A stretch of 64,000 nucleotides of DNA from Haloferax marisrubri (GCF_001469875.2 NZ_LOPW02000006.1:188991-252990), one strand, 5' to 3'; numbered from the stretch's first letter, positions 27,703-37,280 are shown. Notes: generated from the sequence alone by a model not told the origin. A program made the numbers and translations.

Positions 27703-29001
27703 ATGAATCTGTCACGGCGTTCATATCTCGGACTGAGCGCCGCCGCACTCAGCGGCTGTGTCGCGAGGGGTGGAGAACCGGGCGGAACGCCCGAGGCGAC
27801 CGCGACGAGCGAGCCGCCGGTCCCGACCCCACGGTTCAGATACGACGACCCGAGCGTCGACGCGGGGGGCGACCCGCTGGCGGTCGCGTTCAACAGCCGA
27901 GAGCGGTTCAGAGACGTCGGATGGCTCGTCGACGACTTCGAGGACGAGCGTCTCTGGGGGACGTTCGCGGGGCGGTACGCCGTCGAAGAAGAGGTCGTCT
28001 ACTGCGGGTCGCAGTCGCTCCGCCTCGAAGCGACGCCGGACGACGAGCGGGTGTGGATTTACCGGACGTTCGAGGACGGTATCGACCTCTCCGAGGCTGA
28101 CCTCTCGCTGGCCGTCAACCTCGAAACGCCCGACACCGAGGGCGTCACGGTTCGCCTCGCCGCGCCCGACTACGACAACACGCTACTCCTCGGCCGCCAC
28201 ATCTGGAAGGCCGGCTGGCAGCGCCTCGACCTCGGGCCGCAGCGCGTCACCGGGTCGCCGGACCTGACGAACGTCACCGAGATAAGCATCCAGATGTACA
28301 CCGGCGGCGGTACTGCGGCGCGGTTCTACGTCGACTCGCTCCGGGCCAAACCCCGGGCCGGCGCGGGGTCGGTGATGATAACGTTCGACGACAACACCCG
28401 GAGCCAGTACGACACGGCGTATCCGATACTGGAGTCCCACGGCTTCCCCGGCGTCGTCGGCGTCATCCCGTGGACCGTCGGGTCGAGCCACCGCATCCCA
28501 CGGTCGGGGATGGACGAGATGGTCGAATCCGGCTGGGACATGGTGAGCCACCCCCAGCAGTCGGACTCGTTCCGCGTCCTCTCGCCGGCCGACCAGCGCG
28601 CGAGCATCAGGGAGTCGAAGGCGTGGCTCGTCGAAAACGGGTTCGAACGCGGGGCCGACTTCATCATCTGGCCGTACGGCCGGTACAACGAGTCGGCGCT
28701 CGACATCGCGAGCGACTACCACTACCTCGGGTTCGTGACGGTCGGGGGACCGACCGGCGCGGTATCCGACCCGCAAATCGTCGGCCGGACCGACGGCGAC
28801 GACGTGCAGAAGGCGAAGAAGGCGCTCGACTTCGCCGCCCAGTACAACCAGCTCGCGGTGCTCATGTACCACGACGTGACCGGGAGGGGGCGCGCTGTCA
28901 GCCCGGCGGCGTTCGCCGAGACGATTGACTACGTGGACGAACTCGGGCTGGACGTGGTCACGGCGTCGAGCTACTGGGAGTCGGTTCGAGACACCGTCTG
29001 A
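27703..29001 (+). CDS. Tat lipoprotein polysaccharide deacetylase
   Basis: The product has 432 residues. The leader MNLSRRSYLGLSAAALSGCVARG has a twin-arginine pair and a lipobox Cys. A jelly-roll-like region (residues 60-210, SQSLRLEATPDDERVWIYR) may bind carbohydrate. The catalytic NodB-like domain begins SVMITFDDNTRSQYDTAYPIL, with the DD metal/base pair, then WDMVSHPQQSD (His ligand), FIIWPYGRYNESAL and LMYHDVTG. Family members remove N-acetyl groups from extracellular polysaccharide. The exported location and the neighbours support action on the cell's own capsule or exopolysaccharide. Confidence 0.87.
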   Translation: MNLSRRSYLGLSAAALSGCVARGGEPGGTPEATATSEPPVPTPRFRYDDPSVDAGGDPLAVAFNSRERFRDVGWLVDDFEDERLWGTFAGRYAVEEEVVYCGSQSLRLEATPDDERVWIYRTFEDGIDLSEADLSLAVNLETPDTEGVTVRLAAPDYDNTLLLGRHIWKAGWQRLDLGPQRVTGSPDLTNVTEISIQMYTGGGTAARFYVDSLRAKPRAGAGSVMITFDDNTRSQYDTAYPILESHGFPGVVGVIPWTVGSSHRIPRSGMDEMVESGWDMVSHPQQSDSFRVLSPADQRASIRESKAWLVENGFERGADFIIWPYGRYNESALDIASDYHYLGFVTVGGPTGAVSDPQIVGRTDGDDVQKAKKALDFAAQYNQLAVLMYHDVTGRGRAVSPAAFAETIDYVDELGLDVVTASSYWESVRDTV

Positions 29002-29322
29002 CGCGTTCCCCGCCCGACGCGCCGACCCGAATACGCCGAAATACTGATTTTTCTGACAGTCTCGTCGAACGTGACATGAGTGCTGATAGTCACACGTTCG
29101 TGGCGGTTAGACACCCGCATTAACCGTCTCAAACACCTGAAATTCGGGTTTACATACGTGTTGCTGACGACTAACAAAGACCCGAACGGTGCAATCAGCA
29201 GATCGAAGTATCGATGTTCCTACGCACTCTCCAACTCGATTCGTCGCCGCCGGGAGCGCCGTCTCACGGCGGCGGACCGGCCGACGCGCGGCGTCCAACA
29301 CAGGGGTCCCACGCGAGGGGCG
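29002..29322. other. Gap before the GT2 gene with CTAACAAAGACCC element
   Basis: The gap holds an AT-richer part around 29100-29180 and the CTAACAAAGACCC element at 29171-29183. A 40-codon frame from an ATG at 29214 ends at 29336, 14 nt inside the GT2 gene. It may be a leader frame or chance. Confidence 0.5.
29171..29183 (+). promoter_or_regulatory. CATAACAAA-box variant
   Basis: CTAACAAAGACCC resembles the recurring CATAACAAANCCC element of this locus. It lies 43 nt before the ATG at 29214 and 152 nt before the GT2 start. Confidence 0.4.
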
Positions 29323-30438
29323 ATGTACCGCGGTAACGCCGTCGGCGTCGTCGTGCCCGCGTACAACGAAGCGCGGTTCGTCGGCGGCGTCGTCGACACC
29401 CTCCCCGCGTTCGTCGACCGCGCCTACGTGGTCGACGACCGCTCGACCGACGGCACGTGGGAGGAGATTCGGCGGCACGCCGCGCGCGCGAACGAGCGAA
29501 CGGCCGCGCCGGTCATCGCCGCGGCCGACGGGGGCACGTCGCTCGACAGGCGCGTCGTCCCGATTCGACATCCGGTCAACCGCGGGCGCGGCGCGGCCGT
29601 CAAGACCGGCTACGAGCGCGCGCTCGCCGACGGCATGGACGTTATCGTCGTGATGGACGGCGACGGCCAGATGGACCCGGACATCATGCCCGCCATCATC
29701 GACCCCGTCGTCGATGGAGACGCCGACTACGCCGTCGGCGACCGACTCGCGGCGCGAGACACCCGCCGGGGGATGCCGCCGTGGCGGCTGTTCGGCAACC
29801 TCCTGCTGTCCGGACTGACGCGCATCGCCAGCGGCTACTGGCACATTCGCGACCCGCAGAACGGCTACACGGCCATCTCGGCCGACGCGCTCTCGGAGTT
29901 AGATTTCGACCGGCTGTACGACCAGTACGGCTTCCTGAACGACCTGCTCGTGCACCTGAACGTCGCCGAAAAACGCGTCGCGACCGTGCCGATGCACGCG
30001 CGTTACGGCGACGAGGAAAGCGGCATCAGGTACTCGACGTTCGTCCCCGGACTGTCGTTCCTCCTGCTGAGGGACTTCCTCTGGCGGCTCCGCGTCCGGT
30101 ACCTCGACGGCGGCGTTCACCCGGTGGCGGTTCTCTACGCGCTCGGCGTCGTGAGCGTTCTCGCCGGAGCGGGTCGCTTGGCGGGTGCGGTCGCGTCGAG
30201 AAAGCGCCCGAGTCGAGGCGTCTCCGCCGGACTACTCGGTGGGGTCGCGTCTCTCGCCGGCGCGATGCTCCTCGACAGTCGGGAAAACGAGGGGTTACGG
30301 GTCGCGGCTGACCCGTCCGCGTCGTTCGAGCGAGGGGAAGCAGACGGTCCGCGGGCACCCCGTCGTGAGGACACCGGCAGAACCGACGCGCGAGAACGGA
30401 ACGGCGTCGTCGACGAGTCCGAACCGACCGGGAGTTAG
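29323..30438 (+). CDS. Glycosyltransferase family 2, dolichol-phosphate-sugar synthase-like
   Basis: The product has 371 residues from MYRGNAVGVVVPAYNEARFVGG. The GT-A fold is clear: VVPAYNE, VDDRSTDGTW, HPVNRGRGAAVKTGYE, VVMDGDGQMDP with the DxD metal motif, and YWHIRDPQNGYTAIS. Residues 245-330 contain two hydrophobic helices, as in membrane-bound DPM-like enzymes. It would move a sugar from a nucleotide donor to a polyprenyl or glycan acceptor on the inner face of the membrane. The tail after residue 330 is hydrophilic and probably disordered. The frame is open to 29080, but that part lacks homology to the fold. Confidence 0.88.
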   Translation: MYRGNAVGVVVPAYNEARFVGGVVDTLPAFVDRAYVVDDRSTDGTWEEIRRHAARANERTAAPVIAAADGGTSLDRRVVPIRHPVNRGRGAAVKTGYERALADGMDVIVVMDGDGQMDPDIMPAIIDPVVDGDADYAVGDRLAARDTRRGMPPWRLFGNLLLSGLTRIASGYWHIRDPQNGYTAISADALSELDFDRLYDQYGFLNDLLVHLNVAEKRVATVPMHARYGDEESGIRYSTFVPGLSFLLLRDFLWRLRVRYLDGGVHPVAVLYALGVVSVLAGAGRLAGAVASRKRPSRGVSAGLLGGVASLAGAMLLDSRENEGLRVAADPSASFERGEADGPRAPRREDTGRTDARERNGVVDESEPTGS

Positions 30439-30475
30439 TCACCTCGTACCGGTCCGAACAGGTGGGTGAGGCGCT

Positions 30476-30487
30476 CAATAACAACAG
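30476..30487 (+). promoter_or_regulatory. CATAACAAA-box variant before the DUF1616 gene
   Basis: CAATAACAACAG. The ATAAC core starts 34 nt before the ATG at 30512, exactly the spacing seen for the minus-strand copy at 39237-39247. Confidence 0.5.
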
Positions 30488-30511
30488 CCTAGTCGGGTCA
30501 TCTATCCAACA

Positions 30512-31558
30512 ATGGGGTCCACATCACACAGCAAAGGGCGGATAAACCGGGCGCTCGGCGAACTCTCGCTGGACGTGCCCTTCGCACTCGTCGTCGTCGT
30601 CGCGAGTAGTTTCGTGGCGGTGCTCGACGTCGTTCCGACCGTCCAAGCGCTCGTCGGAATCCCCGTACTGCTGTTTCTCCCCGGTTACGCGCTGTTGCTC
30701 GCGCTGTTCCCCGCCGGGTCGTCGGACGCGCCCGTGGAGGGGCCGTCGTTCGGCCGGTTCGAGTGGCAACCGAACCTCAGTCTCGTGGAGCGCTTCGCGC
30801 TCGCCTTCGGGATGAGCGTCGCGCTCCTGCCGGTCGTCGGGTTGACGCTCCTCTGGACCGGCGTCGGACTGAACACCGCGCCCGTCATCGTCGCGCTGTC
30901 TGCGGTCATCGTCGTCGGCCTCGCGGTCGGCGAAACCCGCCGGCGGCGACTGCCCGAATCGGAGCGGTTCCACGTCCCGATTCGGCGCTGGTACGCCGAC
31001 GTGGTCCGGTCGTTCGACCAGCCCTCGCGGATCGACTCGCTTCTGAACGTCGCGCTCGCCTTCGCTATCCTCCTGGCCGTCGCGAGCCTGAGCTACGCGC
31101 TCGTCGCGCCGGGGACGGGCGAGTCGTATTCGAGCCTGTCGCTTCTCACGCAGGGCGCAGACGGCGAGTTCGTCGCCGCCGACTACCCCGAAGCGCTGGT
31201 GGTCGGCGAGCAGACCGAACTGTTCGTCTCCATCGAGAACGCCGAGGGCGAGGCGACGAGCTACACGCTCGTGGCCGAGCTCCAGCGCGTCGAGCGGGTG
31301 AACGGCGAGACGACGGTCGTCGAGCGACAGGTGCTCGGGTCGCGGACGGAGACCGTCGCGGACGGCGAGACGTGGCGGACCCGCCACACGTTCGCCCCGG
31401 TGGTGACCGGCGAGGACCTCCGGCTCACCTACTTCCTGTACGAGGGCGACGCGCCGGCGGAGCCGAGCACCGAGACGGCGTACCGCTCGGCGTACGTCTG
31501 GGTCACCGTGACCGAGGAACCGACCGACGGCGCGGACGCCGGCGACGACGCGGCGTAA
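30512..31558 (+). CDS. DUF1616 membrane protein
   Basis: The product has 348 residues. Four helices are visible: FALVVVVASSFVAVL, VGIPVLLFLPGYALLLALF, a pair around FGMSVALLPVVGLTLLW and VIVALSAVIVVGLAVG, then ALAFAILLAVASLSYALVA. A C-terminal external beta domain follows (SLLTQGADGEFVAADYPEA, ELFVSIENAEGEATSYTLVAEL, region only). This is the DUF1616 arrangement, common in archaeal surface-glycan loci and of unknown function. The external domain has an Ig-like pattern. It would sit in the membrane with the C-terminus outside. Confidence 0.85.
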   Translation: MGSTSHSKGRINRALGELSLDVPFALVVVVASSFVAVLDVVPTVQALVGIPVLLFLPGYALLLALFPAGSSDAPVEGPSFGRFEWQPNLSLVERFALAFGMSVALLPVVGLTLLWTGVGLNTAPVIVALSAVIVVGLAVGETRRRRLPESERFHVPIRRWYADVVRSFDQPSRIDSLLNVALAFAILLAVASLSYALVAPGTGESYSSLSLLTQGADGEFVAADYPEALVVGEQTELFVSIENAEGEATSYTLVAELQRVERVNGETTVVERQVLGSRTETVADGETWRTRHTFAPVVTGEDLRLTYFLYEGDAPAEPSTETAYRSAYVWVTVTEEPTDGADAGDDAA

Positions 31559-31741
31559 CTCGCGCTCGCGCGGCCGTCGCTCCGTCCTGAACGTGGTCAC
31601 CGCTCAGCTGTCGGGTGGAAAATCGAAAAAACCGCGTCGAAATGCGAATGTGGGTACCTCTGTTGTCTGCGGCGTCACCGCGCGAGCGGTGTGCCGCGTG
31701 TGTGCTGTCGTGCCGTTTTCCTGCCGTAGTCCGCTGTTTTC

Positions 31742-34501
31742 TCAGCCGTCGTTGTCTTCGAACGTCAGCGCCGCGTCGCCGGTCAGGTTCATCTTCCTGA
31801 TGTCACCCGAGAACCGGAAGGCGTCGACGTTGTCCGTGACGGAGCCCTTCACCTTGCCGTTGGTGACGCTGTCGTCGCTCTCGATCGGCCCGACGAGCGG
31901 GTCGTTCAGGATGTCGCCCGAGACCATGAACTCGTACGTCGTCTCCGTGCCGTCGCCATCGACGACGAGGGTGTTCGGCAGGGAGAACACGGCGGGGTCG
32001 ACCCGCGTGCCGTTGACGTAGACCTCGGCCTCGCCCTGGAGGAACGACAGCGACGTAATCGTACCCGTGAAGGTGTACGTGTCGTCGACGCCGTCGGTGG
32101 TCACCCAGCCCGTCGCGGAGCTTTCGGACACGTCGTCCCACTCTTCGACGGTGTCGCCCGAGGCTTCGAGCGTGCCGCTGACGGTGACTTCGTACTGCGT
32201 CTCGACGCCGGTGCCGACGAGGCGCAGTTCGTTCTGGCTGTCGGTGGAGTCGGTCGTGGAGTCGTCCGTCGAATCCGTCGAGTCGTCCGTGCTCGAATCG
32301 GTGGAGCCGTCGGTCGACGAGTCCGTCGTCGCGTCCGTGACCGTGCTCTCGGTCACCTGCTCGCCGTCGACGTAAATCTCGGCCTCGCCCTCGACGAAAC
32401 TGAAGGAGGTGACGCTCCCCGCGAAGTTGAACGTGTCCTCGACGCCCGCGGTCGTAATCCAGCCGCTGGCGGAGGTGCCGTCGATGGTGTCCCACTGTTC
32501 GACGGTGTCGCCCGAGGCTTCGAGCGCGTCGCTCACGGTGAACTCGTACTGGGTCTGGGTTCCCGTGCCGACGAGGCGCAGTTCGTGCGAGAGGTCGGTG
32601 GAGTCGGTCGTGGAGTCGTCGGTCGAATCCGTCGAACCGTCCGTGTTCGAATCGGTGGAGTCGTCCGTCGTCGCGTCCGTGACGGTACTCTCCGTCACCT
32701 GCTCGCCGTTGACGTAAATTTCACACTCGCCTTCGAGGAACGAGAACGAGTCGATGTCGCCGGAGAACGTGTAGGCGTCCTCGACGCCCTCGGTCGTAAT
32801 CCAGCCGGTCGCGGTGCCGCTGGAGATGTCGTCCCACTCCTCGATGGTGCCGTCCGACGCCTGCAGCGAGTCCGTCACCGTGAACTCGTACTGGGTCGTC
32901 GTGCCCGTGCCGACGAGGCGAATCTCGTTCGGGAGGGGTTCGGTCGTGGAGTCGTCCGTCGTGGAGTCGTCCGTCGTCGAATCCGTCGAGTCGTCCGTCG
33001 TCGACGAGTCGCCGCCGGTGCTTCCGTCGGTGCTCGGGAGCGGACACGAGTCGCTGCTCGTGATGTTGCTCGTGTCCACGTCGGCCCCGCTGAACACCGT
33101 CGCCTGCCCGGAGACGTTGATGTTCGAGTCCAGAATCTCACAGCTCGTGGCGTCGTTGACGAGGACGCCGTCCACGTCGCCGTTCGGGAAGTGGATACAG
33201 CTGTTCTGAACGGTCGAGCCGTTGCGGTCGTTGTCGATGCAGACCGCCGCGCCGGCGGGCTGAGACCGCGTGCTGCCCGTGATAGAGACGTTTTCGAGGT
33301 TCACGCCCCACGGCTTGTCCGCGGTGTCGGTGTCGACCGAGTCGGCGTGAATCGTCTGGACCGACGTGTCGTTCTGGATGCGGCAGTTGCGCAGAGTGAA
33401 GCCGCCGTGGCCGGCCCACGTCGGCGACGAGACGATGCCGCGCGAGGTGGGACAGGACTTGAAGATGAAGTCACAGTCCTCGATGAGGACGCCCGCGTAC
33501 CCGTTGCCGGTGGAGTCGATGCGGAGACCCTCGGGGCTGTCGAGGCTGTCGCCGTCGTGGGCGTGCTCGTTGAGGTTGTCCGCGTCCATGATGACGGTCG
33601 CGCCCTTGATCCACGAGGTCTTGGTCGGATGGTCGCCCGCGGAGATGCGCATGTTAGTGTTGTCGTTGTTCTTGAACAGCCCGCCCTCGACGCGGAGGAC
33701 GCCGCGGGTGTGGGTCGCGCGGAACGACGACGACCCGCGCTGTTCGATGTGGCAGTCGACGAGGCGAATCTCGCCGACGGAGCCGCCCTGCACGCGGATA
33801 CCCGCGACGCCGTCGGGGTAGCCCGGAAGCTCGGCACCCTCGCGCATGTAGACGCGACGGGCGACGTTGACGCCGTCGACGGAGGAACAGTCGTACGCGA
33901 GGAGCTGGCGGCGAGCGTCGTTGTCGGTGGGGGTGCGACCGAGCCACTCGACGTCCTCGATGAGGCCGCCGTCGTCGTTTATCATCCAGATGTCCGCCGT
34001 GGTTGTGGAGTCGTCGGTCTGCTGGATGGAGAAGTTCTTCAGGACGTGGTGGTCCCCGCTCGTGATTTCGAGGAACCGGTACTTCTCGCCGTTGTTGCCC
34101 GACGGGAAGACGAACTGCACGTCCTTGTGGGAACTGCCGGTGCCGACCATCCCGAAGCGGGAGACGTCGTCGTTCCAGTACTGCGTCTCGGTGGCGAGAT
34201 ACTCACCCGGAGGGAATTCGATGAGCGTCCCGCTTTCGTACGCGGAATCGAGTTGGTTGTCTATCGGTTCGTTTCCGTTGGGGTCCATTCCAAGGTCGTC
34301 CACCGCGTTGACGACGCGGTCCCATTGGATACCGAAGCGCTCCTCTGGTCCAGACGCAGCCGACGCGACGCCGGCAGAGAGGGCAGTCGATGCGGCCATC
34401 GCACCGAGTTTGAGGTAATTCCGCCTGTTGAGTTGCGATTCGAGGATGGAGTCCGAATCCGCGGCAGATTCGTCGTCGTCTCCATCGTTTAGTCGTACCA
34501 T
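31742..34501 (-). CDS. Tat-exported right-handed beta-helix protein with four repeated C-terminal domains
   Basis: The product has 919 residues. The Tat leader follows a 25-residue N-terminus: LNRRNYLKLGAMAASTALS. Residues 60-480 form the same beta-helix as the 25.9-27.3 kb paralogue (AVDDLGMDPNGNEPIDN; IEFPPGEYLATE). Then Asp/Ser/Thr-rich linkers join four copies of an about 75-residue beta domain (near residues 522, 637, 757 and 839), each opening like ELRLVGTGTQTQYEFTVS and ending like EIYVDGEQVTES. The fourth copy is more divergent. No lipobox and no final anchor helix are seen. It is probably secreted or held by its repeats, and may bind or process polysaccharide. Confidence 0.85.
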   Translation of the reverse strand: MVRLNDGDDDESAADSDSILESQLNRRNYLKLGAMAASTALSAGVASAASGPEERFGIQWDRVVNAVDDLGMDPNGNEPIDNQLDSAYESGTLIEFPPGEYLATETQYWNDDVSRFGMVGTGSSHKDVQFVFPSGNNGEKYRFLEITSGDHHVLKNFSIQQTDDSTTTADIWMINDDGGLIEDVEWLGRTPTDNDARRQLLAYDCSSVDGVNVARRVYMREGAELPGYPDGVAGIRVQGGSVGEIRLVDCHIEQRGSSSFRATHTRGVLRVEGGLFKNNDNTNMRISAGDHPTKTSWIKGATVIMDADNLNEHAHDGDSLDSPEGLRIDSTGNGYAGVLIEDCDFIFKSCPTSRGIVSSPTWAGHGGFTLRNCRIQNDTSVQTIHADSVDTDTADKPWGVNLENVSITGSTRSQPAGAAVCIDNDRNGSTVQNSCIHFPNGDVDGVLVNDATSCEILDSNINVSGQATVFSGADVDTSNITSSDSCPLPSTDGSTGGDSSTTDDSTDSTTDDSTTDDSTTEPLPNEIRLVGTGTTTQYEFTVTDSLQASDGTIEEWDDISSGTATGWITTEGVEDAYTFSGDIDSFSFLEGECEIYVNGEQVTESTVTDATTDDSTDSNTDGSTDSTDDSTTDSTDLSHELRLVGTGTQTQYEFTVSDALEASGDTVEQWDTIDGTSASGWITTAGVEDTFNFAGSVTSFSFVEGEAEIYVDGEQVTESTVTDATTDSSTDGSTDSSTDDSTDSTDDSTTDSTDSQNELRLVGTGVETQYEVTVSGTLEASGDTVEEWDDVSESSATGWVTTDGVDDTYTFTGTITSLSFLQGEAEVYVNGTRVDPAVFSLPNTLVVDGDGTETTYEFMVSGDILNDPLVGPIESDDSVTNGKVKGSVTDNVDAFRFSGDIRKMNLTGDAALTFEDNDG
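33591..33757 (-). repeat. 167-nt near-identical block, copy 2
   Basis: Partner of 26483-26649, differing at one position by eye (TTAGTG here against TTGGTG there). Both copies are on the minus strand. Confidence 0.9.
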
Positions 34502-34956
34502 ATCTCAGGAAAGCCCTCGTTAAGGTGATAATCATTATTGCAGGGTATAATCGAATTAGCTACGATTACTTACGGGATTGATTCGGATGGAGGCCAGTTA
34601 GTTACCAGTTGCATTCCAAAGACACACCTTATATTCTCACAGAATGGTATCAACTAAATATGAATATGGTGGCGGTTTGCGTCCGTAAAACAACCGCTTA
34701 ATCGAGACTATACGAAGCAAATCGGCATCCCGTACCGAGTCAGTCGTGGTCCGTGAAACGTCTCTGCTCGTTGGATAATCAATCTATGAACTGGTAATTA
34801 CGCTCCCACCGAACCTTGCGAGGGCGTTCGTTTCACCGCACCCACATTTTTTGACGGGGTTCTGATAGGTTTGATTCACGTCGAAGGTTCAGCTAGCAAT
34901 GAGAGTCAGTCGAATCGACCACTCGTCGGGCCCGTCGGGTCGGCCGAACGCCTCCC
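34502..34956. other. AT-richer gap without a gene
   Basis: This 455-nt gap lies between the start of the long beta-helix gene and the end of the flippase gene, both minus strand. The part from about 34520 to 34720 is AT-rich. On the minus strand CAATAATGA at 34532-34540 has its ATAA core 37 nt before the ATG at 34501, so it is a weak match to the locus element. No gene was seen. Confidence 0.5.
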
Positions 34957-36477
34957 TCACTTCGACATCACCGAGACGAGTTCCCGGAGGTTCTGTTTGA
35001 CCCGCCAGTCGAAGAGCGTCATGAGCGACGCGGCGCTGACGACGTAGGCGACGACGCCGATGGCGACGAGGAGCGCGAACTCGACGAGCGGCGACCCGAC
35101 GCGGTTCTGCGCCGCGAGGACCGCGAGCGCCATCGCGCCGCTGGCCGCGACGGGGTACGAGAGTTCACGGAGGAACCGGCGGTAGGTCGTGCCGAGCGTT
35201 CGCTTCATCTCGCGCGCGTAGAGGGGGACCATCGGGAACGCGAGGATGCCCGTGACCGCGAGGGCGGTCCCCTCGATACCGTAGGCGCTCGTCGCGGGGA
35301 CGATGGCTATCGCGAGCAGCGCGACTCGGAGGAAGCCCAGTTTGGTCTGTACGTCGGGGCGGCCGACGGCGCGCCAGACGGGGTTGAACGTCGCGAAGAG
35401 CGTCCGAAAGAGCCCGTAGGCGACGAGAATCTGCATGGCGAGCACCATCGGGAGCCAGTCCTCGCCGAGGAACGCGCCGACGAAGGCGGGCGCGACGAGG
35501 TAGATGCCGACCGACATCGGCAGGGCGACGAACGCCGTGAGCCGGAAGGTACTGAAGAACGCCTCGCGGAGGGCGCGTTGGTCCTCCTGGAGCTTCGAGT
35601 AGGTCGAGAACATCACGCTGGAGACGACGACGGCGATTTCGGTCGCCGGCGCGTTGGAGATGCGGTAGGCGAGTTGGTAGTAGCCGAGCGAGGTCGCGGT
35701 CAGGAGCCAGCCGACGACGGCGTCGTCGCCCTGCCCGTAGAGGAACTCGACGATGGACGACCCCGTGACCCACTTCCCGTAGCCGATGAGTTCGGCGGCG
35801 TACGCGCGGTTCAACGCGGGGCGCGGCCGGTACGGATGCAGGAAGTAGGTCACGACCGACCGGACGCTCGCGTCGGCGAGGTAGCCGAAGATGAGCGCCC
35901 AGACCGTCGGACTGACCGCGGCGTAGCCGAGCGCGACCACGACGTAGGCCGTCGTGCCGCTGACCCGGTAGGCGAACTCCTTGTGGAACGCGAGGTCCTT
36001 CTTGAAGTAGACCATCGCGGGGTTCCGCAGCGCGAGGAAAATCGGGACCAGCGCGATGGCGCGGATGAGGTCCCGCGCGGCGGGCTCGCCGAACAGCGAG
36101 GCGAGCGACGGGGCCGCGAAGTAGAGAATCGAACTCATCAGCAGGCCGCGGAGGAGTTCGAGCGTGAACGTCGTGTTCAGGTACTCGTCCACGTTGTCGT
36201 CGACGCGCTGGATGAGCGCGGCGTCGATGCCGAGGTTCGTCAGGCTCAGAAGCGCCGAGATGGTGAGCAGCGCGATGCCCATCAGCCCGATGGCCTCGGG
36301 GCCGAGCAGTCGCGCGAGGACGATGAACATGACGACCTTCAGCACCCGGTCGAGGACGTTCATCGCCGACACCCACATCCCGCTTTTCACCGTCCGCTCT
36401 GCGAGGTCGCCGTCGTCGTCACCGGGGACGAACCGGCGGCGAATCGTCCGGACGACCGAGCGAATCCTATCTCTCAT
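34957..36477 (-). CDS. Polysaccharide/oligosaccharide flippase (Wzx/MATE-like fold)
   Basis: About 506 residues from the ATG at 36477 (MRDRIRSVVRTIRRRF). AGGTG lies 9 nt upstream, which favours this over the ATG at 36504. There are about 14 hydrophobic helices. The first region, AERTVKSGMWVSAMNVLDRVLKVVMF (residues 25-50, region only), and FGYLADASVRSVVTYFLHPYRPRP match the polysaccharide-biosynthesis family of lipid-linked glycan flippases. It would turn a polyprenyl-linked repeat unit to the outside of the membrane. No Wzy polymerase is certain nearby. The 600-residue membrane protein at 37.4-39.2 kb is the candidate. Confidence 0.9.
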   Translation of the reverse strand: MRDRIRSVVRTIRRRFVPGDDDGDLAERTVKSGMWVSAMNVLDRVLKVVMFIVLARLLGPEAIGLMGIALLTISALLSLTNLGIDAALIQRVDDNVDEYLNTTFTLELLRGLLMSSILYFAAPSLASLFGEPAARDLIRAIALVPIFLALRNPAMVYFKKDLAFHKEFAYRVSGTTAYVVVALGYAAVSPTVWALIFGYLADASVRSVVTYFLHPYRPRPALNRAYAAELIGYGKWVTGSSIVEFLYGQGDDAVVGWLLTATSLGYYQLAYRISNAPATEIAVVVSSVMFSTYSKLQEDQRALREAFFSTFRLTAFVALPMSVGIYLVAPAFVGAFLGEDWLPMVLAMQILVAYGLFRTLFATFNPVWRAVGRPDVQTKLGFLRVALLAIAIVPATSAYGIEGTALAVTGILAFPMVPLYAREMKRTLGTTYRRFLRELSYPVAASGAMALAVLAAQNRVGSPLVEFALLVAIGVVAYVVSAASLMTLFDWRVKQNLRELVSVMSK

Positions 36478-36925
36478 CGAAGGCACCTCTCGGGCCGCCG
36501 TCACGGCGGCGACCCGGCGTATTCACGAACGGTAACACTCGGATACACATCGGCTCACGAGGCGATTAATTATTGACTCGCTACTGGATTCCGCGGGGGC
36601 CGCGGCTCCCGCGGGCGCGGGAATTAGGCGCTGTTTGACCGGAGGACAACCACGAATGGCCGGGAGGTGGGTAACGGTGACCGAGAGAACCGAGTCGATG
36701 GCCGACACCGTACGGCAATGCCCACGGACACCGACGAGTACGGGGCTATCGGCGTCGCACCGGAAGTTGAAAACTGCGGAGTTTTAGGGAACACGAAAAT
36801 GATAAAAATCAGAGTTTAGATTGTTCGTGTTGCCTAAAACTGTACTACAGGCTCTAATTCCCTTGAATTTAGGTGCCCCGAATAGACCAGATTTATTACA
36901 AATGGGGCCGAAGCAACGAGTGCAT
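36478..36925. other. Divergent gap between flippase and NifU-like genes
   Basis: The 448-nt gap carries the SD and leader of the flippase, an AT-rich segment at about 36760-36900, and the TATA-like box of the NifU-like gene. On the minus strand CAATAATTAATC at 36564-36575 is a weak relative of the locus element, 96 nt from the flippase start. No gene was seen. Confidence 0.5.
36892..36898 (+). promoter_or_regulatory. TATA-like box of the NifU-like gene
   Basis: TTTATTA lies 28-34 nt before the ATG at 36926 and supports that start over in-frame upstream ATGs at 36821 and 36902. Confidence 0.55.
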
Positions 36926-37252
36926 ATGAGCGCGCAATCACTCGAACGACGGACCCGAAACTACCTGAGCAACAACGTCCCGCAGATTCAGGAACACGGC
37001 GGGCACTTCGAAATCGAAGACGTGAACGACGAGACGGGTGAGGTCACCATCGCAATCGGCGGCGCGTGCTCCGGATGCGGCATCGCTCCGATGACGATGA
37101 AGGCCATCAAGCAGCGCATCGCCGACGAGTTCGACGACGTGTCAGAAGTGACCGTGCGGCAAGCGGGCGGCCCGCGGGCCGCCGTGATGCCGTCGAAGAC
37201 CGACGAGATGGACCAGATGGAGGAGTACGAGGACTACAGCCCGCCGTTCTGA
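36926..37252 (+). CDS. NifU C-terminal-like iron-sulfur scaffold protein
   Basis: The product has 108 residues from MSAQSLERRTRNYLSNN. The NifU-C domain is complete: VPQIQEHGGHFEIEDV, VTIAIGGACSGCGIAPMTMKAI with the CxxC that holds the iron-sulfur cluster, and VTVRQAGG. The tail is acidic. Such proteins deliver clusters to apo-enzymes in the cytoplasm. It has its own promoter and looks like a housekeeping gene sitting inside the glycan locus. Longer frames from 36821 are unlikely, because the TATA-like box lies between. Confidence 0.88.
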   Translation: MSAQSLERRTRNYLSNNVPQIQEHGGHFEIEDVNDETGEVTIAIGGACSGCGIAPMTMKAIKQRIADEFDDVSEVTVRQAGGPRAAVMPSKTDEMDQMEEYEDYSPPF

Positions 37253-37280
37253 GCCGGTGAGTCGTCGACACCTCCCCTCG

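Noticed and set aside
29214..29336. A 40-codon leader frame before the GT2 gene
   Set aside because: It overlaps the GT2 start by 14 nt instead of the ATGA pattern and its box is a weak variant, so I do not list it as a gene.
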